From the NCBI RefSeq assembly GCF_009848685.1, contig NZ_WXTX01000007.1, forward strand, positions 124,001 through 188,000: a stretch of DNA of 64,000 nt, read 5' to 3'. Below the pieces are notes generated by a model. That model ran no database searches and was not told the origin of the DNA. It saw only the letters and a list, made by a program, of their open reading frames with translations. Both the position numbers and the translations under genes were made by a program. Shown here piece after piece: positions 42,447 through 55,955 of the stretch; within the stretch, counting starts at the first letter, position 1; every line of letters starts with the position of its first letter. This stretch comes from Andreprevotia sp. IGB-42. GTDB lineage: Bacteria > Pseudomonadota > Gammaproteobacteria > Burkholderiales > Chitinibacteraceae.

Positions 42447-42827
42447 TCAAGCGTGTTTTTTCTTGTAATCTTCGACCGCAGCCTTGATGGCATCTTCGGC
42501 GAGGATCGAGCAATGGATTTTCACCGGCGGCAGTGCCAGTTCTTCGGCGATGTGCGTGTTCTTGATGGCCATTGCTTCGTCCAGCGTCTTGCCCTTCACC
42601 CATTCGGTGATCAGCGACGATGACGCAATGGCCGAGCCACAGCCGTAGGTCTTGAACTTGGCATCCTGGATCACGCCATCGCTGCCGACCTTGATCTGCA
42701 GCTTCATCACGTCGCCACAGGCCGGCGCGCCAACCATGCCGGTACCCACGGTGTCGTCACCCTTCTCGAACGCACCCACGTTGCGCGGGTTCTCGTAATG
42801 GTCGAGTACCTTTTCGCTATATGCCAT
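42447..42827 (-). CDS. iscU: Fe-S cluster scaffold IscU
   Basis: The 126-aa scaffold has cluster ligands Cys37 (APACGDV), Cys63 (TYGCGSA) and Cys106 (KIHCSIL), and Asp39. The HscA recognition motif LPPVK lies just before Cys106. A strong GGAGA precedes the ATG. Unlike in most isc operons it is separated from iscS by 266 bp, so it may have its own control element. Confidence 0.97.
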   Translation of the reverse strand: MAYSEKVLDHYENPRNVGAFEKGDDTVGTGMVGAPACGDVMKLQIKVGSDGVIQDAKFKTYGCGSAIASSSLITEWVKGKTLDEAMAIKNTHIAEELALPPVKIHCSILAEDAIKAAVEDYKKKHA

Positions 42828-43093
42828 GTTGTTTCTCCAAGTTCAGTATTCGTTCTGCGTGACCGGCTGCAACCGGTCAAAGGTGATGTATCGCATAGCA
42901 AGCAGCGATCAGTCATCGCACCAAATGGGCCTGAGCCCCAATCCATTTCACTGCGCTTGCCCCGTCTGCCCCTTGACCGATCCAAATGTTTTGGGGTGGA
43001 TCGTCGTGGCAGGCAAGGCACGCAGTCGCGACGTTTACGTCTTGTAAACGAGCGGCTGTGCAACGCCGCATGCTGCGACGAGGCACCCAAAAA
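42828..43093. repeat. Structured non-coding spacer between iscS and iscU (possible interspersed repeat)
   Basis: This is 266 bp with no convincing gene. It holds several hairpins: TGACCGG/CCGGTCA (42860-42879), AAATGG/CCATTT (42923-42948), a GATCC/GGATC pair enclosing CCAAA/TTTGG (42979-43002), and CGTTTAC/GTAAACG with loop GTCTT (43032-43050). E. coli has only a short gap here. The hairpin content and the basic, Arg-rich translation look like a repetitive element rather than a gene. Whether it recurs in the genome cannot be seen from this window. Confidence 0.5.
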
Positions 43094-44302
43094 TCAGTGG
43101 GCGGCCCATTCGATGGTCGAGATGTCCACCCCTTCCTTGTACATATCCCACAGTGGGCTCAGCTCACGCAGCTTGCCGATCTTCTGGTGCACCAGCTTGA
43201 TGGTGAAATCGATGTCTTCCACCGTGGTGAAGCGGCCGATGGTGAAGCGGATGGAGCTATGGGCCAGTTCGTCGCTGCGACCGAGCGCACGCAATACGTA
43301 AGATGGCTCCAGCGAGGCAGAGGTACAGGCCGAGCCCGACGACACTGCCAGCTCCTTCAGCGCCATGATCAGGCTCTCGCCTTCCACATAGTTGAAGCTC
43401 ACATTCAGGTTGTGCGGCACACGCTGTTCCATGTCGCCGTTCAGGTGCACTTCCTCGATATCGTTCAGGCCAGCCCACAGGCGATCACGCAGCATGCGGA
43501 TGCGTTCCAGCTCGGTGCCCATGTCTTCATGCGCAATGCGGAAGGCGCTGCCCATGCCGACGATCTGGTGCGTGGCCAGCGTGCCCGAGCGGAAACCGCG
43601 CTCGTGGCCGCCACCGTGCATCTGCGCTTCCAGGCGCACGCGTGGCTTGCGGCGTACGTACAGCGCGCCGATGCCTTTCGGGCCGTAGGTCTTGTGGGCG
43701 GAGAAGCTCATCAGGTCCACTTTCAGCGCCTGCAGGTCGATCACCACCTTGCCGGTGGCCTGTGCGGCGTCGACATGGAAAATGATGCCTTTCTCGCGGC
43801 ACAGCTCGCCGATGGCCGGGATATCCTGGATCACGCCGATTTCGTTGTTCACGAACATCACCGAGATCAGGATGGTATCCGGGCGGATGGCGGCCTTCAG
43901 TGCTGCCAGATCGAGCAGACCGTTGTCCTGCACGTCCATATAGGTCACTTCAAAACCCTGGCGCTCCAGTTCACGCGTGGTATCGAGCACGGCCTTGTGC
44001 TCGGTCTTCACGGTGATCACGTGCTTGCCCTTGGTCTTGTAGAACTGCGCCGCGCCCTTGATGGCGAGGTTGTTCGATTCGGTAGCGCCCGATGTCCAGA
44101 CGATTTCCTTGGGATCGCAATTGACGAGCCCGGCGACTTCCTCGCGCGCATCTTCCACCGCGGCTTCGCTTTCCCAGCCGTAGGCGTGGCTGCGCGATGC
44201 CGGGTTGCCGAACATTTCGGTCAGATACGGGATCATTTCCTGCGCCACGCGCGGATCAACCGGGGTGGTGGCGGAGTAATCGAGATAGATCGGCTTGCTC
44301 AT
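43094..44302 (-). CDS. iscS: Cysteine desulfurase IscS
   Basis: IscS is a PLP enzyme that takes sulfur from cysteine for Fe-S clusters, thiamine and tRNA thiolation. The 402-aa product has the PLP lysine Lys204 in [12 protein letters not shown] and the mobile-loop Cys326 in [20 protein letters not shown] ([13 protein letters not shown]). It begins [16 protein letters not shown] and ends in the IscU-binding tail. It is followed by the unusual 266-bp spacer. Confidence 0.97.
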   Translation of the reverse strand: MSKPIYLDYSATTPVDPRVAQEMIPYLTEMFGNPASRSHAYGWESEAAVEDAREEVAGLVNCDPKEIVWTSGATESNNLAIKGAAQFYKTKGKHVITVKTEHKAVLDTTRELERQGFEVTYMDVQDNGLLDLAALKAAIRPDTILISVMFVNNEIGVIQDIPAIGELCREKGIIFHVDAAQATGKVVIDLQALKVDLMSFSAHKTYGPKGIGALYVRRKPRVRLEAQMHGGGHERGFRSGTLATHQIVGMGSAFRIAHEDMGTELERIRMLRDRLWAGLNDIEEVHLNGDMEQRVPHNLNVSFNYVEGESLIMALKELAVSSGSACTSASLEPSYVLRALGRSDELAHSSIRFTIGRFTTVEDIDFTIKLVHQKIGKLRELSPLWDMYKEGVDISTIEWAAH

Positions 44303-44369
44303 TGCTGTTTCCTTCGGCTGGCGCTGGCGGCGCCTGATTCATGCTGCTGTTCTGTATGCTGCCGCGCGC

Positions 44370-44861
44370 TCAGGGCTGCACGGTGAATTCGGGGTGCTGC
44401 TTGTTGCGGGCGTCGACCAGTACCTTGCTGCTGCACTCGGCGCGCCGGCGCTGTTTCTCGTGCTGTTCTTCCACCAGCTGCGCCAGCGTCACCGACTTCA
44501 GGTAGTCGTAGATGGTGCTGTTCAGACTGGCCCACAGGTCGTGCGTCATGCAGCGGCCGTCATCGTGGCAGTTTTCCTTGCCGCCGCATTGCGTGGCATC
44601 CAGCGGTTCATCCACCGCACAGATGATGGCGGCCACGGTGATCTCCAGCGCCGGCTTGGCCAGGCAATAACCACCGCCCGGGCCGCGCACGCTGTCCACC
44701 AGCTCGCGGCGGCGTAGCTTGCCGAACAATTGCTCCAGATAGGACAGCGAAATCCGCTGGCGCTCGCTGATCCCGGCCAGCGTGACAGGGCCGCCGGACT
44801 GGCGCAGGGCCAGATCGAGCATGGCAGTCACGGCAAAACGGCCTTTGGTGGTGAGGCGCAT
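44370..44861 (-). CDS. iscR: Fe-S cluster-sensing regulator IscR
   Basis: IscR is an Rrf2-type regulator whose [2Fe-2S] cluster status sets isc expression. The 163-aa product begins [20 protein letters not shown]. It has a winged helix with [19 protein letters not shown] and cluster ligands Cys92, Cys98, Cys104 and His107 ([20 protein letters not shown]), exactly at the E. coli positions. It heads the isc operon behind a promoter containing a type 1 IscR site. Confidence 0.97.
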   Translation of the reverse strand: MRLTTKGRFAVTAMLDLALRQSGGPVTLAGISERQRISLSYLEQLFGKLRRRELVDSVRGPGGGYCLAKPALEITVAAIICAVDEPLDATQCGGKENCHDDGRCMTHDLWASLNSTIYDYLKSVTLAQLVEEQHEKQRRRAECSSKVLVDARNKQHPEFTVQP

Positions 44862-44917
44862 CGGGTGCGGTTGTCCTGTTGCTGGTTCAGTCGGTCAAGT
44901 GGCTCTTGACTGTGGCT

Positions 44918-44950
44918 ATCTTAAAATACCCTAGTGATTTAGTCAACTAA
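44918..44950 (-). promoter_or_regulatory. iscR promoter with type 1 IscR-binding site
   Basis: On the minus strand, -35 TTGACT (44941-44946) and -10 TAAGAT (44918-44923) are 17 bp apart. Overlapping the -35 and spacer is TTAGTTGACTAAATCACTAG (44950 to 44931, continuing GGTAT to 44926), which matches the known type 1 IscR consensus (ATASYYGACTRWWWYAGTCR...) at nearly all positions. This predicts repression by holo-IscR, as in E. coli. Confidence 0.85.
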
Positions 44951-45006
44951 AGCCGGCCCGCCTTCCCACGGTTGCCGCAGTGCGGCAAAGTGGGCAGCGC
45001 CAGTGC

Positions 45007-45756
45007 TCAATCAACGATCTTGTTCAGGTATTGCGGGTCGAACTGATCCTGGCTGGCACGCACTGCGGCGCAATCGATGCCCATTGCTTCGAGCTTTTTC
45101 AGGATTGCCTCAACCTTCTGGTCGGTGGTGACCGAGTGATCGAGCAAACCATGGATGGCCTTGATCATCGGATCGTTCAGGTCGCCGGAAATGCCGTAGG
45201 CGGAAAACCCCAGCGATTCGGCCTTGGCCGCGCGTGCCTGCTGGCTTTCTTCCAGGATGCGCGCTGGGATGCCCACCGCGGTGGCGCCGGCAGGGACCGG
45301 CTTGTTCACCACCGCGTTCGAGCCCACTTTGGCACCGGCGCCGATCACTACCGGGCCGATGATCTTGGCGCCTGCGCCGATGATCACGCCGGCTTCCAGA
45401 GTGGGATGGCGCTTGCCGCCATTGAGCGAGGTGCCACCCAGCGTCACGCCGTGGTACAGCGTGCAGTCGTCGCCGATGATGGCGGTTTCGCCGATCACGA
45501 TGCCCATGCCATGGTCGATGAACACGCGGCGGCCGATCTGCGCGCCCGGGTGGATTTCGATACCGGTGAAAAAACGCCCCAGATGCGAAACCAGCCGTGC
45601 CAGCAGCCGGCAATCGCGCTGCCAGAGCGCATGTGCGGCATGATGAAACGCAATCGCGTGCAAGCCCGGATAACACAACACCACTTCCCAGTGCGAGCGG
45701 GCTGCGGGGTCGCGTTCCTTGATCACGCGGATGGTTTCACGCAAGGCATCGAGCAT
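45007..45756 (-). CDS. cysE: Serine O-acetyltransferase CysE
   Basis: CysE makes O-acetylserine, the first step of cysteine synthesis. The 249-aa product has the N-terminal helical domain and the left-handed beta-helix with hexapeptide repeats ([60 protein letters not shown]). The C-terminus ([13 protein letters not shown]) is longer than the classical enterobacterial one. It lies upstream of iscR on the same strand, so cysteine supply and sulfur mobilisation for Fe-S clusters are neighbours, although iscR has its own promoter. Confidence 0.94.
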   Translation of the reverse strand: MLDALRETIRVIKERDPAARSHWEVVLCYPGLHAIAFHHAAHALWQRDCRLLARLVSHLGRFFTGIEIHPGAQIGRRVFIDHGMGIVIGETAIIGDDCTLYHGVTLGGTSLNGGKRHPTLEAGVIIGAGAKIIGPVVIGAGAKVGSNAVVNKPVPAGATAVGIPARILEESQQARAAKAESLGFSAYGISGDLNDPMIKAIHGLLDHSVTTDQKVEAILKKLEAMGIDCAAVRASQDQFDPQYLNKIVD

Positions 45757-46039
45757 GGCGCGGGGTGTCCAGAACTTGGAGAAGCCGACTATTTTACTCG
45801 ACTTCTCGCCGCGCCGTCAGGCCAACATGCGTGCGCCAGCTATACTGCGGCTATGCCTTGCCAGAGCCTTTCTGATCGATGACCCTGACTGTTTTCATCC
45901 GTGCCCATACACGCCGTGCCGGCCACCCCGCGCAGTCCGCTTGCTCGGTGGCTGGCGCTCGCGCTGCAAGCGGGCTGTTCATGTGCCTGTTCATGCTTGA
46001 TCCCGTGGCGGTGCCGCCGGCCCGGGCAGCGGGGTAACC
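45757..46039. other. Divergent intergenic region, no gene seen
   Basis: This is 283 bp between cysE and the MHYT-GGDEF-EAL gene. An open frame across it (encoding an Arg/Cys-rich sequence) has no family features and overlaps the downstream gene. It should carry promoters for both directions; none is clear. Confidence 0.4.
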
Positions 46040-48136
46040 ATGGCGCTATTCCTGCCGGTCAGTTATTCCCGTTCGCTGGTCATCCTGTCCATCATGGTGG
46101 CGGTACTGGCATCCTATGTGGCGCTCGATCTGGCCCGGCGCGTGACTTCATCGGGGCCACGCGCGGCGCGCTGGTGGTGGGCCAGTGGTTCGGTAGCGAT
46201 GGGCACCGGCATCTGGTCGATGCATTTCGTCGGCATGATGGCGTTTTCGCTGCCGGTGGCCATCGGGTATGACCCGCTCACCACCGGCTGGTCGTGGCTG
46301 GCCGCAGTGGCGGTATCGGGCATTGCGCTGCAGATCGCCAGCCGGCCGCAGCTGCGGCGTACGCATCTGCTGGTAGGGGCGCTGGCGATGGGCGCCGGCA
46401 TCTGCGCGATGCATTACACCGGCATGTTCGCGATGCAGATGCTGCCGGGCATCGTGTGGGCGTGGGGCTGGGTGCTGGTCTCGGCGCTGATTGCAGTGGG
46501 CGCCTCGCTGGCGTCGCTGCTGATTTTCTTCTGGATGCGCACGCATCCCGGTGGCCGCGTGTGGCGCTGGCAGATTGCCGCGGCGCTGGTGATGGGCGCT
46601 GCCATTGCCGGCATGCATTACAGCGGCATGATGGCCGCGCATTTCCCGCCCGGCAGCATCTGCCGTGCCAGCAGCGGCCTGCGGGGCTCCGGCCTGGGAG
46701 TACTGGTGGGGCTGGGATCGCTGACCCTGCTGGGCGTGACCTTGCTGGCATCGATCCAGGATGCGCGCCTGCAATCGCACAAGGCGAAATGGGCGTCCTC
46801 GCTGCAGGAGGCCAACCAGGCGCTCACGCGCATCGCCTTCCAGGATCCGCTGACCAAGCTTGCCAACCTGCTGCGCTTCCAGGACCGGCTGGAGCACTGC
46901 ATTGCGCAGGCCGACCGGCAAGGCCATCGCGTGTGCCTGCTGTTTGTCGATCTGGACGGCTTCAAGCCGGTGAACGATACGCTGGGGCACCCGGCGGGTG
47001 ACGAGGTGTTGCGCCTGATTGCCGCGCGCCTGCTGACCGTGGCGCGCAGCACCGATACCGTGGCGCGTATCGGTGGCGACGAGTTCGTGGTGCTGATGGA
47101 GCAGGTGGATGACCGGGCCAGTGCATCGTTGCTGGCCGAACGGCTGATCGAGAGCATCAAGCAGGTGATCGAGCTGGACGCGCACGAGCTGATGCTGTCT
47201 GCATCGGTGGGCATTGCCGTCTACCCGGACGATAGCGACGCCGCCCGGCTGATGCCCAATGCCGATGCGGCGATGTATCACGCCAAGCAGGCAGGCAAGG
47301 GCACCTACCGCTATTACAGCAGCGAAATGGATGCCGGTTCCGAGCGCCTGCTCGATCTGCAGCGCGATCTGCGGCTGGCGCTGAACCGTGGCGAGTTCCT
47401 GCTGCATTACCAGCCCAAGGTGGCAGCGGCAACCGGCCGGCTATCCAGTGTGGAGGCATTGCTGCGCTGGCAGCACCCCGAGCGCGGGCTGGTAGCACCA
47501 GGCATGTTCATTGCCGAGGCCGAGCGCTTCGGCCTGATCGTGGAAATGGGCGCGTGGGTGCTCAATGAAGCCTGCCGGCAGGCGGCAGAGTGGTGGCGTG
47601 GCGGTGCGCGTATCCCGGTGGCGGTGAACGTATCGGCGCTGCAGTTCCGCGATGAAGCGCTGGTGGGTACCGTGCAGCAGGTGCTGCAGCGCTATGCGCT
47701 GCCGCCGGAAATGCTCACGCTGGAGCTGACCGAATCCGTGGCCATGAACGATGTCGAGCACTCATTGCGCATCTTGTCGCGCTTCAACGAGCTGGGGGTG
47801 AAAATCGCCATTGATGATTTCGGTACCGGTTATTCCAGCCTGGCCTACCTGCGCCGCTTTACCCCGCAAGAGCTGAAGATAGATCGCTCTTTCGTGCAGG
47901 ATATCGAGACGGATACCGATGCCCGCGTGCTGGTGGGCGCCATCATTCAGCTGGCGCACGCGCTGGGCCTGTCGGTGGTGGCGGAAGGGGTGGAAACCGC
48001 CGGGCAACAGGCGCTGTTGTCTGCCCAGGGGTGCAACGAGCTGCAGGGCTACCTGTTCTCACGCCCGATGCCGGCGCAGATGGTGTTGTCGTATATCGCC
48101 ACCCAGCACCTTGCGGTGCGCGCAGCCACGGTATGA
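46040..48136 (+). CDS. MHYT-GGDEF-EAL membrane c-di-GMP turnover protein
   Basis: This 698-aa protein has an N-terminal MHYT sensor domain of about seven membrane spans (residues 8-235) with three signatures: SMHFVGM, AMHYTGM and GMHYSGM. These bind copper in the proposed model and may sense oxygen, NO or CO. A diguanylate cyclase domain (about 255-425) has an intact GGDEF at 345-349. A phosphodiesterase domain (about 440-690) has an intact EAL at 472-474 and DDFGTGYSSLAYL. Both output domains look catalytically competent. It probably links a gas or redox cue to motility or biofilm choice. Confidence 0.94.
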   Translation: MALFLPVSYSRSLVILSIMVAVLASYVALDLARRVTSSGPRAARWWWASGSVAMGTGIWSMHFVGMMAFSLPVAIGYDPLTTGWSWLAAVAVSGIALQIASRPQLRRTHLLVGALAMGAGICAMHYTGMFAMQMLPGIVWAWGWVLVSALIAVGASLASLLIFFWMRTHPGGRVWRWQIAAALVMGAAIAGMHYSGMMAAHFPPGSICRASSGLRGSGLGVLVGLGSLTLLGVTLLASIQDARLQSHKAKWASSLQEANQALTRIAFQDPLTKLANLLRFQDRLEHCIAQADRQGHRVCLLFVDLDGFKPVNDTLGHPAGDEVLRLIAARLLTVARSTDTVARIGGDEFVVLMEQVDDRASASLLAERLIESIKQVIELDAHELMLSASVGIAVYPDDSDAARLMPNADAAMYHAKQAGKGTYRYYSSEMDAGSERLLDLQRDLRLALNRGEFLLHYQPKVAAATGRLSSVEALLRWQHPERGLVAPGMFIAEAERFGLIVEMGAWVLNEACRQAAEWWRGGARIPVAVNVSALQFRDEALVGTVQQVLQRYALPPEMLTLELTESVAMNDVEHSLRILSRFNELGVKIAIDDFGTGYSSLAYLRRFTPQELKIDRSFVQDIETDTDARVLVGAIIQLAHALGLSVVAEGVETAGQQALLSAQGCNELQGYLFSRPMPAQMVLSYIATQHLAVRAATV

Positions 48137-48176
48137 GTGTGGCCGCGCGCAGCGTGCGTTTACCCCCGGTGCGCGG

Positions 48177-49823
48177 CTAGATACGGCCGTAGTAGGCGCC
48201 GTAGCCACTCATCTGCAGCTTGCCCAGCTCCAGCACGCCGCCGTGCAGGCCGTGGCCATCCAGCGCCTTGGCATTGCGCAGCGCCTTGGGCAGCGGCCAG
48301 TTGTGCGGCTCGTTGCTCAGGTTGAACGCCACCAGCAGCGTTTCCTTGCCATGCGTGCGCGTGAATACCAGCAAGGGCTCCGGTGCATCCAGGAAGGCGA
48401 TGTCACCGTGGATCAGCGTGGGCTGCCGGCGGCGCCAGGCCAGGAACTTGCGGCTGAAGTTGAGTGCGGATTCGCGCGGCTTTTCCTGTGTATCGACTGC
48501 CAGCGCCGCATGCGTGGTGGGAATCGGCAGCCAGGGCTTCACATCGGAAAACCCGGCGTAGTCGCTGCTCTTCTGCCACGGCATCGGGGTACGGCAGCCA
48601 TCACGGCCCTTGAATTCGGGCCAGAAGGTCTTGCCGTAGGGGTCCTGGATGTCTTCATATGCCAGCTCGGCTTCGGGCAGGCCCAGTTCTTCGCCCTGGT
48701 ACAGGCAGCTGGAGCCGCGCAGGCTGGTGACCAGCGCCAGCATCAGCTTGGAGAACACCGGCCCGCCGGCATTCTTGCCCCAGCGCGTGGCCACGCGCGG
48801 CACATCGTGGTTGCCGATCGACCAGCACGCCCAGCCGGGAGTCTTGTGCTCGAACAGCCGGCGTTCCATGTCTTCCACCTGTTCGCGGATGAAGGCAGCG
48901 GAAAACTGCTCGGTCAGCAGGTTGAAGCTGTACGCCTGGTTGAGCTTGTCGTTGTCTGCCGTGTATTCGGCCATGCGCTTGGGGGAATCATCGTCGCCGA
49001 TTTCACCCAGGCTGCTGGCGCCGTACTGATCCAGCAACTTGCGCAGCTTCTGCAGGAACTTGAGGTTTTCCGGCCGCGACTTGTCGTACTTGTGGCGTTG
49101 CATGCCGTAGGGGTTGGACACGTCCACCGACATGGTATCGACCACCTTGGCGGGCGGGTTGTCGCGTAGCTGCTTGTCGTGAAACTGGAAGATGCACGCA
49201 TCCAGCCGCAAACCGTCCACACCGCGCTTGAGCCAGAATTCCACCTCGCCCAAGATGGCCTTCTGCGCATCCTTGCAGTGGAAGTTCAGGTCAGGCTGGC
49301 TGGTCAGAAAGTTGTGCAGGTAGTACTGGCGCCGCCGGCTATCCCATTGCCAGGCGCTGCCACCGAACACCGACAGCCAGTTGTTGGGGGGCGTGCCATC
49401 GGGTTTGGCATCCGCCCACACGTACCAGTCGGCCTTGGGGTTGTCGCGGCTGGCGCGGCTTTCCACGAACCACGCATGTTGCTCGGATGTGTGCGACAGC
49501 ACCTGGTCGATCATCACTTTCAGCCCGGCCTTGTGGGCTTGCTTCAACAATCGGTCAAAATCCTGCAGCGTACCGAACAGCGGATCGACATCGCGATAAT
49601 CGGAAACGTCGTAGCCGAAATCTGACATGGGGCTGCGGAAGAAAGGGGAGACCCAGATCGCATCGACATTCAGGCTGGCAAGGTAGGGCAATTTCTCGAT
49701 GATGCCAGGCAAATCGCCGACCCCGTCGTTGTTGCTGTCGCGGAAACTGCGCGGGTAAATCTGGTAAATCACCGCGCCGCGCCACCAGTCTTTCTGATCC
49801 ATGCCCTTTTTCCCCTTGTCCAT
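48177..49823 (-). CDS. GH13 alpha-glucosidase / oligo-1,6-glucosidase type
   Basis: This 548-aa glycoside hydrolase has the family 13 motifs: VIYQIYPRSFRDSNNDGVGD (to 20), nucleophile Asp in GVDGLRLDACIF, acid Glu in SSLGEIGDDDS and the transition-state Asp in SIGNHDVPRVATR. It acts on alpha-glucosides such as maltose, isomaltose or short maltodextrins. There is no signal peptide, so it is cytoplasmic. It is divergent from the glycogen operon and could degrade maltodextrins released by GlgX/GlgP. An internal ATG at 49802 gives a start seven residues later. Confidence 0.9.
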   Translation of the reverse strand: MDKGKKGMDQKDWWRGAVIYQIYPRSFRDSNNDGVGDLPGIIEKLPYLASLNVDAIWVSPFFRSPMSDFGYDVSDYRDVDPLFGTLQDFDRLLKQAHKAGLKVMIDQVLSHTSEQHAWFVESRASRDNPKADWYVWADAKPDGTPPNNWLSVFGGSAWQWDSRRRQYYLHNFLTSQPDLNFHCKDAQKAILGEVEFWLKRGVDGLRLDACIFQFHDKQLRDNPPAKVVDTMSVDVSNPYGMQRHKYDKSRPENLKFLQKLRKLLDQYGASSLGEIGDDDSPKRMAEYTADNDKLNQAYSFNLLTEQFSAAFIREQVEDMERRLFEHKTPGWACWSIGNHDVPRVATRWGKNAGGPVFSKLMLALVTSLRGSSCLYQGEELGLPEAELAYEDIQDPYGKTFWPEFKGRDGCRTPMPWQKSSDYAGFSDVKPWLPIPTTHAALAVDTQEKPRESALNFSRKFLAWRRRQPTLIHGDIAFLDAPEPLLVFTRTHGKETLLVAFNLSNEPHNWPLPKALRNAKALDGHGLHGGVLELGKLQMSGYGAYYGRI

Positions 49824-49844
49824 TCTTATCCTACAAAGATGGTT

Positions 49845-49870
49845 CGAAAGCGAGACGCAGCAAGCTTTCG
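49845..49870. repeat. Inverted repeat in the GH13/glgB divergent promoter region
   Basis: CGAAAGC and GCTTTCG (7 bp) are separated by 12 bases within the 161-bp gap between the two divergent starts. It might be an operator for a carbon-source regulator, but the long spacer makes this weak. Confidence 0.3.
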
Positions 49871-49984
49871 TTCGTGATTCTGATTGTTGCCTTGCATTGG
49901 CTGCGCAGGCAAGATTGACCTATATACAACACAGTTCCTGCTTCTGCATGCCTGCAGTGGTTACACAACAACAATAGGTGAGGC

Positions 49985-52176
49985 ATGTTCGCCCTTCCAG
50001 ATCAGGTCGCGATAGACGCGCTATTCAACGGCAGCCATGCCGATCCTTTTTCCATCCTGGGCCTGCACGAGCACGATGGCGTGCTGTGGCTGCACGCGCT
50101 GTTGCCGGACGCCGGGGATGTATCGGTCATCGATACCAAGACCGAACGCACGCTGGCCACGCTGGAGCGCGTGGACGCGCGCGGCTTTTTCTCCGGCAAG
50201 ATCCCGCGCCGCAAGAATGCCTTTCCTTACCGGCTGGCCGTGCGCTGGGGCGATGCCTCGTTCGATCTGCAGGATCCGTACCGCTTTGGCGCGGTACTGG
50301 GCGATGTGGATGTATGGCTGCTGGCCGAAGGCACGCACCAGCGCCCCTACCAGGTACTGGGCGCACACCTGAAAGAGCTGGATGGCGTACAGGGCGTGGC
50401 GTTTTCCGTCTGGGCGCCTAATGCGCAGCGCGTGTCCGTGGTGGGTGATTTCAACCTGTGGGACGGCCGTCGCCACCCGATGCGGCTGCGCCGCGAATGC
50501 GGCGTGTGGGAAATCTTCCTGCCCGATGTGGCTGCCGGTGCGCTGTACAAGTATGAAATTCTCGGCGCGGGCGGCCATATCGAACTCAAGTCCGACCCGT
50601 ATGGCTTTGCCGCAGAGTTGCGCCCGGGTACCGCGTCGAAGGCGGCGCCACTGCCCGCAGTGCTGCCGTCCAGTGATGTGCGCCGCAAGGCCAACGCCTT
50701 CAATGCGCCGATCAGCATCTACGAGGTGCACCTGGGATCCTGGCGGCGCGTGCCGGAACAGGGCAACCGCTGGCTCAGCTACCGCGAGCTGGCCGATACG
50801 CTGATCCCGTACGTGAAAGAACTGGGCTTTACCCATATCGAGTTGTTGCCAATCAACGAGCACCCGTTCGACGGCTCCTGGGGCTACCAGCCATTGGGCC
50901 TGTATGCGCCCACCAGCCGTTTCGGCTCGCCGGAAGACTTCCGCCATTTCATCGAAACCGCGCACGCCAACGGCATCGGCGTGCTGCTGGACTGGGTGCC
51001 CGGGCATTTCCCGACCGATGCACATGGTCTGGCGCATTTCGACGGCACGCACCTGTTCGAGCATTCCGATCCGCGTGAAGGCTTTCACCAGGACTGGAGC
51101 ACGCTGATCTACAACTTCGGCCGCAACGAGGTTCGCAACTACCTGACCGGCAATGCGCTGTACTGGATCGAGCGCTTCGGCATCGACGGCCTGCGCGTGG
51201 ATGCGGTCGCGTCCATGCTGTACCGCGACTACAGCCGCAAGGACGGCGAGTGGATACCCAACCACTTGGGCGGGCGCGAGAACCTGGAGGCCATCCATTT
51301 CCTGCGCAGCATGAACGAGACCGTGGGCGTGGCGCGGCCAGAGGCGATCACGCTGGCGGAGGAATCCACCGCGTTCCCGGCAGTGAGCCGGCCGCCGGCG
51401 ATGGGCGGGCTGGGCTTCCACTACAAGTGGAACATGGGCTGGATGCACGACACGCTGGAATACATGCAGCAAGACCCGGTGCACCGCAAATACCATCACC
51501 ACAAGATGACCTTCGGCATGGTGTATGCGTACAACGAGAACTTCGTGCTGCCGCTGTCGCATGACGAAGTGGTACATGGCAAGGGTTCGCTGCTGGCGCG
51601 CATGCCGGGCGATACCTGGCAGCAGTTTGCCAACCTGCGCGCGTACTACGCATTCATGTGGGCGCATCCGGGCAAGAAGCTGCTGTTCATGGGCGCCGAG
51701 CTGGCGCAGGGCCGCGAGTGGAATCACGACGACAGCCTGGACTGGCATTTGCTCGACGACGCCGTCGGCGGGCCATGGCATCGTGGCGTGCATGCGCTGG
51801 TGCGTGACCTGAACGCGGTCTACAAGGCGCAGCCGGCACTGCACCAGATCGACTTCGACCCGGCGGGCTTCCAGTGGATAGCGCACGACGATGCCGAGAA
51901 TTCCATTTTCAGTTTCATCCGCAAGGGCGAGGCCGCGGATGAGCAGGTGGTGGTGCTGGCCAACTTCACGCCGGTACCGCGCCATGCCTACGTGGTAGGC
52001 GTGCCGCAAGCCGGGCGCTGGACGGAAATTCTCAATACCGATGCCACATTCTATGCCGGCACCAATCTCGGCAACGGCGCGCTGGAGGCCGAGCCGCAGG
52101 CCAGCCACGGCTTTGCCCAGTCATTGACCTTGACCATACCGCCGCTGGCGACGATTTACCTCAAACGGGTGGGCTG

Positions 52177-52177
<1 letters not shown>
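49985..52177 (+). CDS. glgB: 1,4-alpha-glucan branching enzyme GlgB
   Basis: GlgB introduces alpha-1,6 branches in glycogen. The 730-aa product has an N1 domain ([19 protein letters not shown]), the CBM48 module ([20 protein letters not shown], to 20) and the GH13 barrel. The barrel has nucleophile Asp in [13 protein letters not shown], acid Glu in [12 protein letters not shown] and Asp in [15 protein letters not shown]. It opens the glycogen operon. Its stop shares one base with the glgX ATG (TGATG). Confidence 0.96.
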
Positions 52178-55853
<3,676 letters not shown>

Positions 55854-55869
55854 TCTGGAATCCGGACCG

Positions 55870-55893
55870 TGGCCGCAACCGCGGCTGCGGCCG
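55870..55893 (+). terminator. GC-rich hairpin between pgm and glgC
   Basis: GGCCGCA/TGCGGCC (7 bp) with an 8-base loop lies 17 bp after the pgm stop, within a 102-bp gap. There is no T tract, so it is more likely a partial terminator or an mRNA processing/stability element. Confidence 0.35.
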
Positions 55894-55955
55894 TACAAGG
55901 GGCAAGCGGCTATGTACCGCGTGCCATCGAAGTCGACGCTTAGAGGATGTTAGCC

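Noticed and set aside
42707-43090. Open frame on the minus strand covering the iscS-iscU spacer (Arg/Cys-rich product)
   Set aside because: It runs into iscU in another frame, has no ribosome binding site or family pattern, and its composition looks like translated non-coding DNA.
45900-46040. Small frame upstream of the MHYT gene beginning near 45901
   Set aside because: Runs out of frame into the MHYT gene, basic and Cys-rich, no family features.
50021-52108. 695-codon minus-strand frame opposite glgB
   Set aside because: Shadow frame without any domain pattern; glgB is certain.
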